Notes under the pieces: model-generated
The model's database searches: none
What the model saw: the letters and a program-made list of their open reading frames with translations, nothing else
Told to the model about the DNA's origin: nothing
Origin: Clostridiales bacterium COT073_COT-073
GTDB taxonomy: Bacteria; Bacillota; Clostridia; Lachnospirales; Vallitaleaceae
Reading direction: 5' to 3'
NCBI GenBank assembly: GCA_003858485.1
Contig: RQYD01000009.1
Coordinates: 19,958 to 83,957, forward strand
Length of the DNA: 64,000 bases
Position numbers and translations under genes: made by a program
Part shown: positions 35,612-44,410 of the stretch, piece after piece
Position numbering within the stretch: the stretch's first letter is position 1
How the letters are laid out: every line of letters starts with the position of its first letter

Positions 35612-37681
35612 ATGGATACATCCCAATATTTGGAAATCTTTATAGAGGAATCAAAAGAACATTTGCAGAGTCTGAATGAAACTTTGCTGGTATTGGAAAA
35701 TTCACCGGATGAAGTAGATATGATTAACAGTGTGTTCCGGGTGGCTCATACCCTCAAAGGAATGGCCGGAACTATGGGTTTTAAGCGAATGAACAGCTTA
35801 ACTCATAATATGGAAAATGTGTTGGCCGAAATCAGAACCGGAAATATTCATATTACCCCGGAATTATTGGATATTTTATTCCAATGTCTGGATGCTTTAG
35901 AGCAATATGTGGAGGAAATCACTAACACCGGCAACGAAGGTGAAGAGGCTTATGAAAGTATTATCAGCCAATTAAATGATATCTTAAAAAATGGTGGAAC
36001 AACCAGTGGTGCAGCTAAAGAAAGTTCAGCAACGCCTTTGCTTTCACCGGAAAAAACAGATGAAAGCAAAGGCAAAGCGAATAAAACAGAGCTGAATGAA
36101 TATGAGAAAAATATCATCAAAAAAGCCAATGAAAGCGGAATGCTGGCATTTGCCCTGCGGGTTAAGATCGATGAAAAAAGTATGCTCAAAGCAGCGCGGG
36201 CCTTTATTGTATATAAGACCCTGGAAGATATGGGTGAAATTATTCGGACAGAACCATCAACACAGGACATTGAAGAAGAAAAGTTTGACCAGGAATTCAG
36301 GATCTTTATTGTAACAGAGCATGATAAAGAACAGCTGTTTAAAGAGGTTTCCTCTGTCAGTGAAGTGGCCGAAGTTGAAGTTGATTTGATTGAAATCAGT
36401 GATGAGTTGGCGACCGAGGAAGTACCGGCTGTCATTCAAACACCGGCAGCCAAAACAGTGGAGCTGGAAAAAGCGGTTGAAAAACCGAAAGCAGCTCAAC
36501 CGGCTCAAAGCAAAGGTGACAGCGGTTCAAAGCCAAAGACCAATACTACTGTCCGGGTGGATGTAGAGCGCTTGGATAATTTAATGAATTTGGTCAGTGA
36601 GCTGATTATTGTTAAAAATGGTCTGGAAACTGTCGGCAAAGGCAGTCAAAATGCCAATGAGCAGATTGAGTACTTAGAAAGAATTACTACTAATTTACAT
36701 GAATCGGTAATGAAAGTGCGAATGGTACCGGTTGAGCGGGTATTTAACCGTTTTCCCAGATTGATTCGGGATTTATCCAGAAATTTGAATAAAAAAATGG
36801 AATTGGAAATGTCCGGTGAGGAAACAGAAATTGACCGGACGGTGATAGATGAAATTGGTGATCCATTGGTTCACTTAATTCGTAACTCAGCTGATCATGG
36901 TTTGGAGAAACCGGAAGTTCGGATTTCACGTGGCAAAGATGAAGTTGGTCATGTGTATTTAGATGCTTATCAAGACGGCAACAATGTGGTAATTGAAGTA
37001 TCGGATGATGGCAATGGTATTGATGTGGAAAGAGTCAGAGCCAAAGCTATTGAAAAAGGAGCCATTTCGGAAGAAGAAGCGGCTGCCATGAAAGATAATG
37101 AAGTGATTGGTTTATTGTTCCGGCCAAGTTTTTCCACAGCCGAACAAATTTCAGATGTTTCCGGTCGGGGCGTTGGCCTGGATGTGGTCAAAACCAAAAT
37201 TGAAAGTTTGGGCGGCGATATTGAGGTTAAGACAGAATTAACCAAGGGCAGTAAGTTTATTATCCGCCTGCCCCTTACTTTAGCTATTATTCAAGGATTA
37301 ATGGTTGAATTGGCTGGTGAGAAATATGCGATCCCGCTGAGTTCGATCCAAACCATCGAAGATGTGGATATATCGGAAATTAAGTATGTTCAAAATGAGG
37401 AAGTCATTCATCTGCGTAATAAGGTGATCCCCATTTGCCACTTGGAAAAAAATCTGGGGATTGTCCGCCAGGAAGAACAAACCAGGCAAAAAATGACAGT
37501 GGTAATTGTCAATCGCGGCGAAAAATTATTGGCCTTAGCAGTCGATAGCTTAATTGGCCAACAGGAAGTAGTTATTAAAAACTTAGGGCAGTTTTTGGGA
37601 GATGTCAAAAATATTGCCGGTGCAACTATTTTAGGAAATGGTGAAGTGGCCCTTATTTTAGATGTCAATTCACTATTTTAA
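35612..37681 (+). CDS. cheA: Chemotaxis histidine kinase CheA
   Basis: CheA phosphorylates CheY and CheB under receptor control. The 689-residue product has an N-terminal Hpt domain with phosphorylated His46 (AHTLKGMAG), a long P2-linker region rich in Glu/Ala/Pro (about 110-310), the dimerisation helices, the HATPase domain (HLIRNSADHGLEKPE, DDGNGID and GRGVGLDVV) and a C-terminal CheW-like domain. All five parts are in order. It follows cheB by 2 bases and is followed by cheW. Confidence 0.98.
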   Translation: MDTSQYLEIFIEESKEHLQSLNETLLVLENSPDEVDMINSVFRVAHTLKGMAGTMGFKRMNSLTHNMENVLAEIRTGNIHITPELLDILFQCLDALEQYVEEITNTGNEGEEAYESIISQLNDILKNGGTTSGAAKESSATPLLSPEKTDESKGKANKTELNEYEKNIIKKANESGMLAFALRVKIDEKSMLKAARAFIVYKTLEDMGEIIRTEPSTQDIEEEKFDQEFRIFIVTEHDKEQLFKEVSSVSEVAEVEVDLIEISDELATEEVPAVIQTPAAKTVELEKAVEKPKAAQPAQSKGDSGSKPKTNTTVRVDVERLDNLMNLVSELIIVKNGLETVGKGSQNANEQIEYLERITTNLHESVMKVRMVPVERVFNRFPRLIRDLSRNLNKKMELEMSGEETEIDRTVIDEIGDPLVHLIRNSADHGLEKPEVRISRGKDEVGHVYLDAYQDGNNVVIEVSDDGNGIDVERVRAKAIEKGAISEEEAAAMKDNEVIGLLFRPSFSTAEQISDVSGRGVGLDVVKTKIESLGGDIEVKTELTKGSKFIIRLPLTLAIIQGLMVELAGEKYAIPLSSIQTIEDVDISEIKYVQNEEVIHLRNKVIPICHLEKNLGIVRQEEQTRQKMTVVIVNRGEKLLALAVDSLIGQQEVVIKNLGQFLGDVKNIAGATILGNGEVALILDVNSLF

Positions 37682-37691
37682 GGGGGCATAT

Positions 37692-38159
37692 ATGGAAAAC
37701 AAGGAAAAACAAGTGATTGATTCGGAGGCAGCGGATCAAATATTAAAGCAGTATATTGTTGTTCGCTTTAATAAGGAACAATTTGGGATCAGTATTAATT
37801 ATATTCAAAATATTGTCAGAATGACATCCATTACCCGGGTGCCAAATGTACCGGACTATATTAAAGGCGTCATTAATTTACGGGGTGAAATTATTCCGAT
37901 TATGAGCCTGAGAATCAAACTTGATTTAGAGCCGGATGAAATTACCAACCAAACCAGAATTATCATCGTCAATGTGGATGATAAACTGGTAGGACTATTT
38001 GTAGATGAAGTAATGGAAGTTTTGATTTTGGAAGATGAACAAATTGAAAAACAAACCAAAGAAGGAACTGACAAAAAATCAAAATATATTTCCGGAGTTG
38101 GAAAATTAGAGGACCGCTTGATTTCGTTGTTTAATGTTGAACAGATCATTGCGGATTAG
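37692..38159 (+). CDS. cheW: Chemotaxis coupling protein CheW
   Basis: CheW joins chemoreceptors to CheA. The 155-residue product is a single CheW domain, with YIVVRFNKEQFGISINYIQNI near the start and YIKGVINLRGEIIPIMSL in the middle. The start at ATG 37692 is set by AGGGGG at about 5 bases; a longer frame begins inside cheA. It follows cheA by 10 bases. Confidence 0.97.
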   Translation: MENKEKQVIDSEAADQILKQYIVVRFNKEQFGISINYIQNIVRMTSITRVPNVPDYIKGVINLRGEIIPIMSLRIKLDLEPDEITNQTRIIIVNVDDKLVGLFVDEVMEVLILEDEQIEKQTKEGTDKKSKYISGVGKLEDRLISLFNVEQIIAD

Positions 38160-38168
38160 GAGGTTATT

Positions 38169-38783
38169 ATGAGTGAAGAATATGGAAATTTGGATTCTTC
38201 CAAGTTAGATGTGTTGCGTGAGCTTGGTAATATTGGAGCCGGGAATGCTACCACTGCACTTTCTCAAATGATCAATAAAAGAGTTGATATGGGAGTACCC
38301 AAAGCGGAATTAATTAAAATTGAGAAGATATCGCAGATCTTAGGTGGTGAAGAATCCTTAGTAGCGGGAATTTTGCTGGGAATTGAAGGTGATGTTGAAG
38401 GCATGATGATGTTTGTTCAGGAGCAAGTATCCGCTCATCACCTGGTCAATCTGTTAATGGGCAGAGATTTGGATGATTTTTCAGAATTTACTGAAATGGA
38501 TCTGTCGGCTTTACAGGAAATTGGCAATATCATTACCGGGGCATACCTGAACTCATTATCTGCTCTGACCGGACTAAAAATTATTCCATCTGTTCCGAAT
38601 ATGGCTTTTGATATGGCAGGTGCAATTTTAAGTGTTCCGGCCATTGAGTTCGGGAAGGTCGGAGACTATGCTTTGTTGATTCAAACCAGTTTTGGAGGTA
38701 CGGGTGAAGAAGTTTTCGGTTATTTTATTTTAATTCCGGAGGCAAATTCTTACGAAAAAATATTTAAAAGTTTGGGGATGTAA
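38169..38783 (+). CDS. cheC: CheY-P phosphatase CheC
   Basis: CheC removes phosphate from CheY-P and is boosted by CheD. The 204-residue product has both ExxN phosphatase motifs (Glu18/Asn21 in RELGNIGAGN and Glu117/Asn120 in QEIGNIITG) and the usual CheC/CheX fold pattern. AGGAGG precedes the ATG. It is followed by cheD after 3 bases. Together with FliY the operon thus encodes two CheY-P phosphatases. Confidence 0.96.
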   Translation: MSEEYGNLDSSKLDVLRELGNIGAGNATTALSQMINKRVDMGVPKAELIKIEKISQILGGEESLVAGILLGIEGDVEGMMMFVQEQVSAHHLVNLLMGRDLDDFSEFTEMDLSALQEIGNIITGAYLNSLSALTGLKIIPSVPNMAFDMAGAILSVPAIEFGKVGDYALLIQTSFGGTGEEVFGYFILIPEANSYEKIFKSLGM

Positions 38784-38786
38784 ATT

Positions 38787-39269
38787 ATGGCTTTGATAAA
38801 AGTTGGAATGGCGGACTTAAAAGCAGTGAAATATCCGGATAATCTTACGACCTTGGGCTTGGGAAGTTGTATCGGTGTGACGCTTTACGATGCTTCTGCA
38901 AAAGTCAGTGGTATGGCCCATTTTATGCTGCCGGATAGTACACAAATTAAAAACAATGAAAATAAAGCCAAATTTGGTGACACTGCGATTGATGAGCTGC
39001 TTAAGCAAATGTTAAGTTTAGGAGCAAATAAGAGCCGGTTGGTAGCGAAAATCGCCGGTGGCGCGCAAATGTTCTCGTTTGGCGGGAAAAATGATTTAAT
39101 GCGAATTGGCGAGCGAAATGCAATTGCTGCCAAAGAAAAACTTAAGGCCTTGGGAATTCGCCTGATTGCTGAAGATACAGGCAGCAATTATGGCCGGACG
39201 ATTGAATTTATGAGTGAAAACGGCGATTTACATGTTAAAACAATTGGCAAGGAATTAAAGGTTATTTGA
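38787..39269 (+). CDS. cheD: Chemoreceptor glutamine deamidase CheD
   Basis: CheD deamidates receptor glutamines and forms a complex with CheC. The 160-residue product has the catalytic Cys28 in LGLGSCIGV and His45 in GMAHFMLP, and the AGGAQMF motif, as expected. Length is normal. It follows cheC directly and precedes a small membrane-protein gene by one base. Confidence 0.96.
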   Translation: MALIKVGMADLKAVKYPDNLTTLGLGSCIGVTLYDASAKVSGMAHFMLPDSTQIKNNENKAKFGDTAIDELLKQMLSLGANKSRLVAKIAGGAQMFSFGGKNDLMRIGERNAIAAKEKLKALGIRLIAEDTGSNYGRTIEFMSENGDLHVKTIGKELKVI

Positions 39270-39270
39270 G

Positions 39271-39561
39271 ATGAGAATTAAAAATTTTAATTTAGTAATT
39301 GTCTTGATTGCAGAAATTTTAGTGGCTTTGTATGGATATTTATATCATTATACTTTGCCACGATTGGCAATTACCATGGGTATTGTCTTTATTATATTTT
39401 TTATTATTGGAAGCATTTTGCAGTCCATGAGCAATCGTTTATTTGCTGAAGTTGAGGCCAGGGAGGCTGAGGCCAGAGAAGCATTGGAAAAACAGGAGGC
39501 AGAATTGGCAGCGGTGGAAATTGAAAACCGAATGGCGGCAGAGCAGAAAGAGGTCATGTAG
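39271..39561 (+). CDS. Small membrane protein with coiled-coil tail, unknown function
   Basis: The 96-residue product has two hydrophobic segments (about 8-25 and 31-49) and then a charged Ala/Glu-rich coiled coil. I do not recognise a named family. It begins 1 base after cheD and lies before fliA in the flagellar transcript, so it may serve motility. Its short site (AAAGG) is weak. Translation may be coupled to cheD. Confidence 0.7.
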   Translation: MRIKNFNLVIVLIAEILVALYGYLYHYTLPRLAITMGIVFIIFFIIGSILQSMSNRLFAEVEAREAEAREALEKQEAELAAVEIENRMAAEQKEVM

Positions 39562-39589
39562 TTGGACCGATAGTAAGAGGTGAGTACAT

Positions 39590-40357
39590 ATGGAATTAGC
39601 AGAACAAAATGCCTTGTGGGAGGAATACAGTAAAACGCATAATGAAAAGCTGAAGGAAAAATTGATTATTGAATATTCGCAGCTGGTCAAATATGTTGCC
39701 GGGCGTTTGAATATGTATTTGGGCAATAATGTTGATTTTGATGACCTGGTAGGTTATGGCGTTTTTGGATTGATTGATGCGATAGATAAATTTGATTATT
39801 CCAAAGGAAATAAATTCGAAACATATGCTTCCCTCCGAATTCGTGGAGAAATATTGGATAATATTCGGCGAATGGATTGGGTACCCCGTTCTTTGCGGAA
39901 GAAAAAAAGGATGTTGGATGCAGCTGTCCAAAAACTGGAATTAGATGAAACCAATGACCGATATGATGAGTTGATTGCTGAAGAATTGAATATTTCCGTT
40001 GATGAGTACTATCGCTGGGAAAACCAAACCAAAGCTCTGCATTTATCTTCTTTGGATGAGCATATTGAACAAAATGGAGAACTTTCGGTGCAAAGTTTAG
40101 AATACCGAAGATTTGAACAGCCTTTTGACCGAATGGGCCGTGAAGAAACAAAAGAGCAGTTGATTGAGGCACTAAATACTTTAACGGATAAAGAAAAAAA
40201 GGTAATTTCTTTGTATTATTATGATGAGCTGACATTAAAGGAAATTAGTATGGTCTTAGGTGTGTCTGAGTCAAGAGTATCTCAGCTGCATACCAAATCT
40301 CTGCGTAAAATGAAAAAGTTTTTAGGCAATGATGTAGAATTACTGGCATATATATAG
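39590..40357 (+). CDS. fliA: Flagellar sigma factor (FliA/WhiG/SigD family)
   Basis: This sigma-28 type factor directs RNA polymerase to late flagellar and chemotaxis genes. The 255-residue product has sigma region 2 (DLVGYGVFGLIDAIDKFD then FETYASLRIRGEILDNIR, RMDWVPRSLR), region 3 and region 4 (LTLKEISMVLGVSESRVSQL). AGAGGTGAG precedes the ATG. A gene for an anti-sigma factor FlgM is not present in this window. No clear sigma-28 promoter was noticed here. Confidence 0.96.
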   Translation: MELAEQNALWEEYSKTHNEKLKEKLIIEYSQLVKYVAGRLNMYLGNNVDFDDLVGYGVFGLIDAIDKFDYSKGNKFETYASLRIRGEILDNIRRMDWVPRSLRKKKRMLDAAVQKLELDETNDRYDELIAEELNISVDEYYRWENQTKALHLSSLDEHIEQNGELSVQSLEYRRFEQPFDRMGREETKEQLIEALNTLTDKEKKVISLYYYDELTLKEISMVLGVSESRVSQLHTKSLRKMKKFLGNDVELLAYI

Positions 40358-40369
40358 GATTGGTGAAAA

Positions 40370-41746
40370 ATGGAAGAAAATAAATTAACATATGAAATTA
40401 AAATATCCAAAGATAAAATGCGGGCAGTCATCAGCTTTGAGGCTTATCAGGAAGGGCTGAGTGCAGAAGAGTTATTCAGAGAAATAGAACGACTGGGAAT
40501 TCGGCAGGGAATTAATAAAGAAAAAATAAAGGAAATCGTAGAAAGCAGACATTTATTTACCGATTATGTGATTGCTGAAGGTCTGGAGCCGACAATGCCG
40601 TTTCCCGGCGAGGTTGAATATTTTTTTCAAACCGGAAAGGATATTAAACCATCAATGGATAAAGACGGAAATGTTGACTATAAGAATTTAGGTTTAATTT
40701 CAAATGTTAAGCAGGGACAGTTATTGGCCAAATTAAAGCCGGCTGTGCCGGGTGAACCGGGAATTAATGTTTTAGGAGTTCCGCTGGCTCCGCCCCAGGT
40801 CAAGGCAGTAGTGATCCGGGCCGGTAAAAATACAGCCTTTAATGATGATAAAACAGAAGTTTTTGCCACCAAAAATGGAATGGTTATGCTTCAGGATGGA
40901 GCAGTGATTGTAAATGATGTTTATCAGGTACCCAATAATGTTGGAACTTCAACCGGTAATATTAATTTTGAAGGCAGCGTAATTGTATCGGGCAATGTGT
41001 TGACTGGTTTTGAAGTAATTGCCAATGGAGATATTGAAGTGTTTGGTGTAGTCGAAGGCGCATATTTAAAGGCCGGAGGTAATATCATTCTGCATAGTGG
41101 AGTAACCGGAATGGGCCGGGCAGAGATTGAGACCGAGGGCAACTTAATGACCAAATATATTGAGCAGTCAAAGGTCAAGGTGCGTGGTGATTTACATGCA
41201 GGTGCTATTTTACACAGCAATGTTTTATGTGGTGGAAATGTAATTGTGGAAGGAAGAAAGGCCTTGATTTCTGGTGGCAGAATTGTTTCCGGAAATTATG
41301 TGGAAACCGGAACACTGGGCTCTCATATGGGAACGGTCACTGAGCTGGAAGTTGGTGTCAATCCGGTGATAGCCGAAGAATATGAGGAGCTGAAAAAGAG
41401 TTTGCCGAAAACACGGGCAGAACTGGAGCAAATTGAAAAAGTGATTGTCTTACTCAATAAGCGACGGGAAATGACAGGCGGTCTGGATGAAGACAAACAG
41501 GAAATGTACGCCACTGCCATTAAGAATAAAATTGTTTTAAGCACCCATTACCAAAAGATGGAAAAGGATTTTCAAAAATTAGAGGAAGAAATGAACAGTC
41601 ATACAGCTGGTGAAATCAGAATTAACGGAATTGTTTATTCCGGCTCCCGGCTGACTATTAATAATGTCAATCGGATGATCACAGATGATGTACGCTCGGT
41701 CAAATTTATTCGTGAGGGTGCTGATTTAAAAATGAGCACAATTTAA
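40370..41746 (+). CDS. FapA family (DUF342) polymer-forming-like protein
   Basis: The 458-residue product has the FapA/DUF342 pattern: an N-terminal domain, GKDIKPSMDKDGNVDYKNLG, repeated Gly- and Val-rich beta-helix-like units (IVSGNVLTGFEVIANGDIEV and AGGNIILHSGV) and a C-terminal coiled coil (about 350-420). Proteins of this type often lie next to fliA in Clostridia and Bacilli; the exact function is unclear. It starts 12 bases after fliA. I avoid a gene symbol, since family naming is not settled. Confidence 0.88.
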   Translation: MEENKLTYEIKISKDKMRAVISFEAYQEGLSAEELFREIERLGIRQGINKEKIKEIVESRHLFTDYVIAEGLEPTMPFPGEVEYFFQTGKDIKPSMDKDGNVDYKNLGLISNVKQGQLLAKLKPAVPGEPGINVLGVPLAPPQVKAVVIRAGKNTAFNDDKTEVFATKNGMVMLQDGAVIVNDVYQVPNNVGTSTGNINFEGSVIVSGNVLTGFEVIANGDIEVFGVVEGAYLKAGGNIILHSGVTGMGRAEIETEGNLMTKYIEQSKVKVRGDLHAGAILHSNVLCGGNVIVEGRKALISGGRIVSGNYVETGTLGSHMGTVTELEVGVNPVIAEEYEELKKSLPKTRAELEQIEKVIVLLNKRREMTGGLDEDKQEMYATAIKNKIVLSTHYQKMEKDFQKLEEEMNSHTAGEIRINGIVYSGSRLTINNVNRMITDDVRSVKFIREGADLKMSTI

Positions 41747-41776
41747 TGCAGGGATTTGCTGGAAAGGAGTGGTGAA

Positions 41777-42097
41777 ATGGCAATCAGAGCAGTTGATATG
41801 CAGATTATGATGCCGCGAATGGCAGATCTTTCGGTCATTCACCAAGCCGAAAAGGAAAAACCAATTGTTGAGCAGCTGCACATGAGTAATCAGCAAAATA
41901 AGCAGGTTGAACATGATCGGCAGGTGGTCCGTAAAACAACCAAGCAGAATCAAATGCAGAATGAGGCAGATGCCAAGAAAAAAGGCAAAAACAGCTATAC
42001 CTATCATCCGGGCAAAGGCAATTCCCAGTCAATAAAAAAAGAAGACGAACAGTCATTGGTCGGCAGTGGTCAGCATCTCCTGGATATTAAAATATAG
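41777..42097 (+). CDS. Small hydrophilic flagellar-operon protein, unknown function
   Basis: The 106-residue product is hydrophilic, rich in Gln/Lys/Glu, and starts MAIRAVDMQIMMPRMADLS, a pattern I associate with unnamed proteins after FapA in Lachnospiraceae-like operons. No domain is recognised. The ATG at 41777 has AAGGAGTGG upstream; an in-frame TTG at 41756 has no site. It is probably natively disordered after residue 25. Confidence 0.7.
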   Translation: MAIRAVDMQIMMPRMADLSVIHQAEKEKPIVEQLHMSNQQNKQVEHDRQVVRKTTKQNQMQNEADAKKKGKNSYTYHPGKGNSQSIKKEDEQSLVGSGQHLLDIKI

Positions 42098-42106
42098 GAG
42101 GCCAAA

Positions 42107-42655
42107 ATGTCAGCAAATGATAAAATAATTATATTTTTGGTATTTATGGGAATGCTCATTAGTTTTGCGGGTATCCTGGCAATTGTAATTGATAAATACC
42201 GAAAAAAGGAAAATGAAAAAAAAGAAGATGAATTGGCTGATATTGAGGAAATGAATCAAAAGATATTGCAGATCCATGATTATGGTCAATTTTTAAGCAA
42301 GGAATTAGAAAATAAACAAAATGAAGCCATGTTGATGTATGAAATGTTGTTGGATAAAGAAAAACAATTGCAACATCAAAATATGGAAGAAAAAAATCCA
42401 TTTGCTTTTATGGCAGATCAGATGCAGGCACAAGAAACATTGGCAGCTAAACCGGAAACAAAACCAAAACTTATATCAAAAGTGGCAGAAACCAGCCGGC
42501 AAAGGAATGTACCGAAACAGGAAGCAGAAGCAGTCAACGATAATGCTCAAATCATTAAACTATATAACCAGGGTCTGTCTGAGGAAGAAATTGCCAGACA
42601 ACTGGAAATTGGGAAAGGGCAGGTGGAGTTAGTCGTGCGTTTGTTTGCTAAATAA
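42107..42655 (+). CDS. Membrane-anchored coiled-coil protein with C-terminal helix-turn-helix-like segment
   Basis: The 182-residue product has one N-terminal membrane helix (IIIFLVFMGMLISFAGILAI), a charged coiled coil (about 28-90), a variable linker and a C-terminal segment KLYNQGLSEEEIARQLEIG that looks like a helix-turn-helix. This fits proteins annotated as DUF6115 in my memory, but I cannot check that. GGAGGCC precedes the ATG. The next gene's frame overlaps its end; its likely start at 42681 lies 26 bases after the stop. Confidence 0.7.
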   Translation: MSANDKIIIFLVFMGMLISFAGILAIVIDKYRKKENEKKEDELADIEEMNQKILQIHDYGQFLSKELENKQNEAMLMYEMLLDKEKQLQHQNMEEKNPFAFMADQMQAQETLAAKPETKPKLISKVAETSRQRNVPKQEAEAVNDNAQIIKLYNQGLSEEEIARQLEIGKGQVELVVRLFAK

Positions 42656-42680
42656 ATGGTTCGGCTACAAAGGAGAAAAA

Positions 42681-43202
42681 ATGAAACGGGAAAGTTGGAA
42701 ATATATTGTTTTGGGAATTGGGCTGGGTTTTCTGATTGCTGCCGGATTGCTTCTTAAATTTGGTGGCAGGGAAAAGGCAGCTTTAACAGACAGGGAGATT
42801 ATTGATAGAGCCAGAGCATTGGGAATGATCTTTTTAACTGAAGTTGGAAGTGTCAATCATTCCCCTGATAGCGAAAAGTCACAGGAAGTTATGCTAAAGC
42901 CGGAATCTGTTCCATCTAGCCAATTGTCGCCTGAAACGGAGCCAAATGGCGATGCAGCTTCAAATCCAAAAGATGAATCAAAGACAGAGGAAAAGAAAAA
43001 TGACTTGAGCAAAGATTCAAAAGGCAGTTCATTTCCGCAAAATCCGGTGGAATCAAAGCCGGAGGTTGGGTCAAGCTCACAAGATGCAGATGTCATCACC
43101 GAAGTCATCAGTGGCGATGATCCCAATGTTCCCAGCTTATTACCACCTAAAGATCCGAATCGGCCAAAAACAGATGACGTATTTGAAAGCAATCATTTTT
43201 AG
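42681..43202 (+). CDS. Membrane-anchored protein with disordered Ser/Pro-rich tail
   Basis: The 173-residue product has one membrane helix near the N terminus (YIVLGIGLGFLIAAGLLL), then the short motif LTDREIIDRARALGMIFL, then a long low-complexity tail rich in Ser, Asp, Lys and Pro. The motif resembles one in small clostridial membrane proteins sometimes labelled as MltG-like; no catalytic domain is present. AAGGAGAAAA sets the start at 42681. It is the last clear gene of the long operon, followed by a possible peptide gene and the terminator. Confidence 0.65.
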   Translation: MKRESWKYIVLGIGLGFLIAAGLLLKFGGREKAALTDREIIDRARALGMIFLTEVGSVNHSPDSEKSQEVMLKPESVPSSQLSPETEPNGDAASNPKDESKTEEKKNDLSKDSKGSSFPQNPVESKPEVGSSSQDADVITEVISGDDPNVPSLLPPKDPNRPKTDDVFESNHF

Positions 43203-43219
43203 GCGAGGAGTTGGCCCAA

Positions 43220-43291
43220 ATGCAAACCTTAAGTGATGTGTGCAATGGATGTTTCCATGATTTAAAGAAATTAAATACAGATTTTGGCTAA
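43220..43291 (+). CDS. Possible 23-residue CxxC peptide
   Basis: A short frame starts at ATG 43220 with the site GCGAGGAG about 9 bases upstream and runs 23 codons to TAA. The peptide contains VCNGCFHDLKKL, a CxxC pair. It lies 17 bases after the last operon gene and 30 bases before the terminator. It is too short to trust from sequence alone, but the site and spacing are good. No family is known to me. Confidence 0.35.
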   Translation: MQTLSDVCNGCFHDLKKLNTDFG

Positions 43292-43320
43292 GATACAAGG
43301 GCTATCATAACCTGAAGCAA

Positions 43321-43361
43321 AAAAGCTGTTGTCCGATGATTGTTATCGGACAACAGCTTTT
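43321..43361. terminator. Bidirectional terminator between flagellar operon and tsf
   Basis: A perfect 17-bp stem (43321-43337 with 43345-43361) and a 7-base loop lie between the plus-strand flagellar operon and the minus-strand tsf gene. T-rich sequence on the right serves the plus strand, and the A run on the left serves the minus strand. Confidence 0.92.
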
Positions 43362-43368
43362 CTTGTTT

Positions 43369-44292
43369 TTACATTCCCATTTGTTTTGCTACTTCATCAG
43401 CAAAGTTTTCTTGCTTTTTCTCAAGTCCTTCACCGGTTTCAAAGCGAACAAAGTTTTTTACAGTGATGTTGGAACCAAGCTCTTTGGACATTTTTTCCAA
43501 ATACTGAGCCACAGTTAAATCACCATCTTTGACAAAGGCCTGGTCAAGTAAGCAGATTTCACGAAGTTCTTTAGCCAGACGGCCTTTTACCATTTGCTCG
43601 ATAATGTTTTCCGGTTTACCGGGGTTTTCCAAGCGCGCTTGGGTTTTTAATACTTCGGTTTCGTGAGCGATATAGTCTTGATCGACTTCATCTCTGGATA
43701 CATATTTTGGATTTAAAGCAGCTACCTGCATGGCCACATCTTTTAAAACAGTAATCACTTTAGCGTTGGCGCCATCAGCTTCTGCATTAACCAGTACACC
43801 GATCTTTCCGTTCATATGATCGTAAGCAGCTACGGCACCGGCTGATTCTATTTTTTCAAAACGTCTGATTTTTAAATTTTCGCCAATAGTAGCAATTTTA
43901 GAAGCCAGTGCTTGTTCGACGGTATTGCTGTTATCTTTAGCCCAAGGCTCTGCCAATAAAGCTTCTACATCTTTAGCAGATGAAGCTAAGATATGATTAG
44001 CCACATCTTCTACAAAAGTTTTGAATTCTGCATTCTTTGCTACGAAATCAGTTTCCGAGTTTACTTCTACGGCTACTGCATATTTCCAGTCTGCGGATAA
44101 TGTTACGAAAGAGATACCTTCGGCAGCAATTCTGCCGGCTTTTTTCGCCGCCTTTGCCATACCGTTTTCTCTTAAGTAGTCAACTGCCTTTTCAATATCG
44201 CCATTGGTTTCGGTCAGGGCTTTTTTACAATCCATCATTCCGGCACCGGTCATTTCTCTGAGTTCTTTTACCATTTGTGCTGTTACAGCCAT
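43369..44292 (-). CDS. tsf: Translation elongation factor Ts
   Basis: EF-Ts recycles EF-Tu by exchanging GDP for GTP. The 307-residue product begins MAVTAQMVKELREMTGAGMMDCKKAL, split here by its UBA-like domain, and shows the core SETDFVAKNAEF. Length is normal. AAGGAGGAAAAA precedes the start. It follows rpsB on the minus strand, the almost universal order. The pyrH and frr genes that often come next are not here. Confidence 0.98.
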   Translation of the reverse strand: MAVTAQMVKELREMTGAGMMDCKKALTETNGDIEKAVDYLRENGMAKAAKKAGRIAAEGISFVTLSADWKYAVAVEVNSETDFVAKNAEFKTFVEDVANHILASSAKDVEALLAEPWAKDNSNTVEQALASKIATIGENLKIRRFEKIESAGAVAAYDHMNGKIGVLVNAEADGANAKVITVLKDVAMQVAALNPKYVSRDEVDQDYIAHETEVLKTQARLENPGKPENIIEQMVKGRLAKELREICLLDQAFVKDGDLTVAQYLEKMSKELGSNITVKNFVRFETGEGLEKKQENFADEVAKQMGM

Positions 44293-44316
44293 GTTTTTCC
44301 TCCTTTGTTTCCTTTT

Positions 44317-44347
44317 AAAATAAGCTCTAAAGATTAGAGCTTATTTT
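44317..44347 (-). terminator. Hairpin between rpsB and tsf
   Basis: A perfect 14-bp stem (44317-44330 with 44334-44347) has a 3-base loop and A/T-rich ends that give a T run on both strands. Lying between two cotranscribed genes, it may be a partial terminator lowering tsf transcription relative to rpsB, or an RNA-processing site. Confidence 0.7.
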
Positions 44348-44410
44348 GGAAATTCATTTTCGTGTATAGGTTGAGTTGTTGCTCACTTATGATTTACGCC
44401 TGAGCACTTC

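Noticed and set aside
35950..36435. Minus-strand 161-codon frame opposite cheA
   Set aside because: Antisense to the Glu-rich linker of cheA, giving a Ser/Leu-rich false protein.
39687..40235. Minus-strand 182-codon frame opposite fliA
   Set aside because: Antisense shadow of the sigma factor with no start signal or family match.
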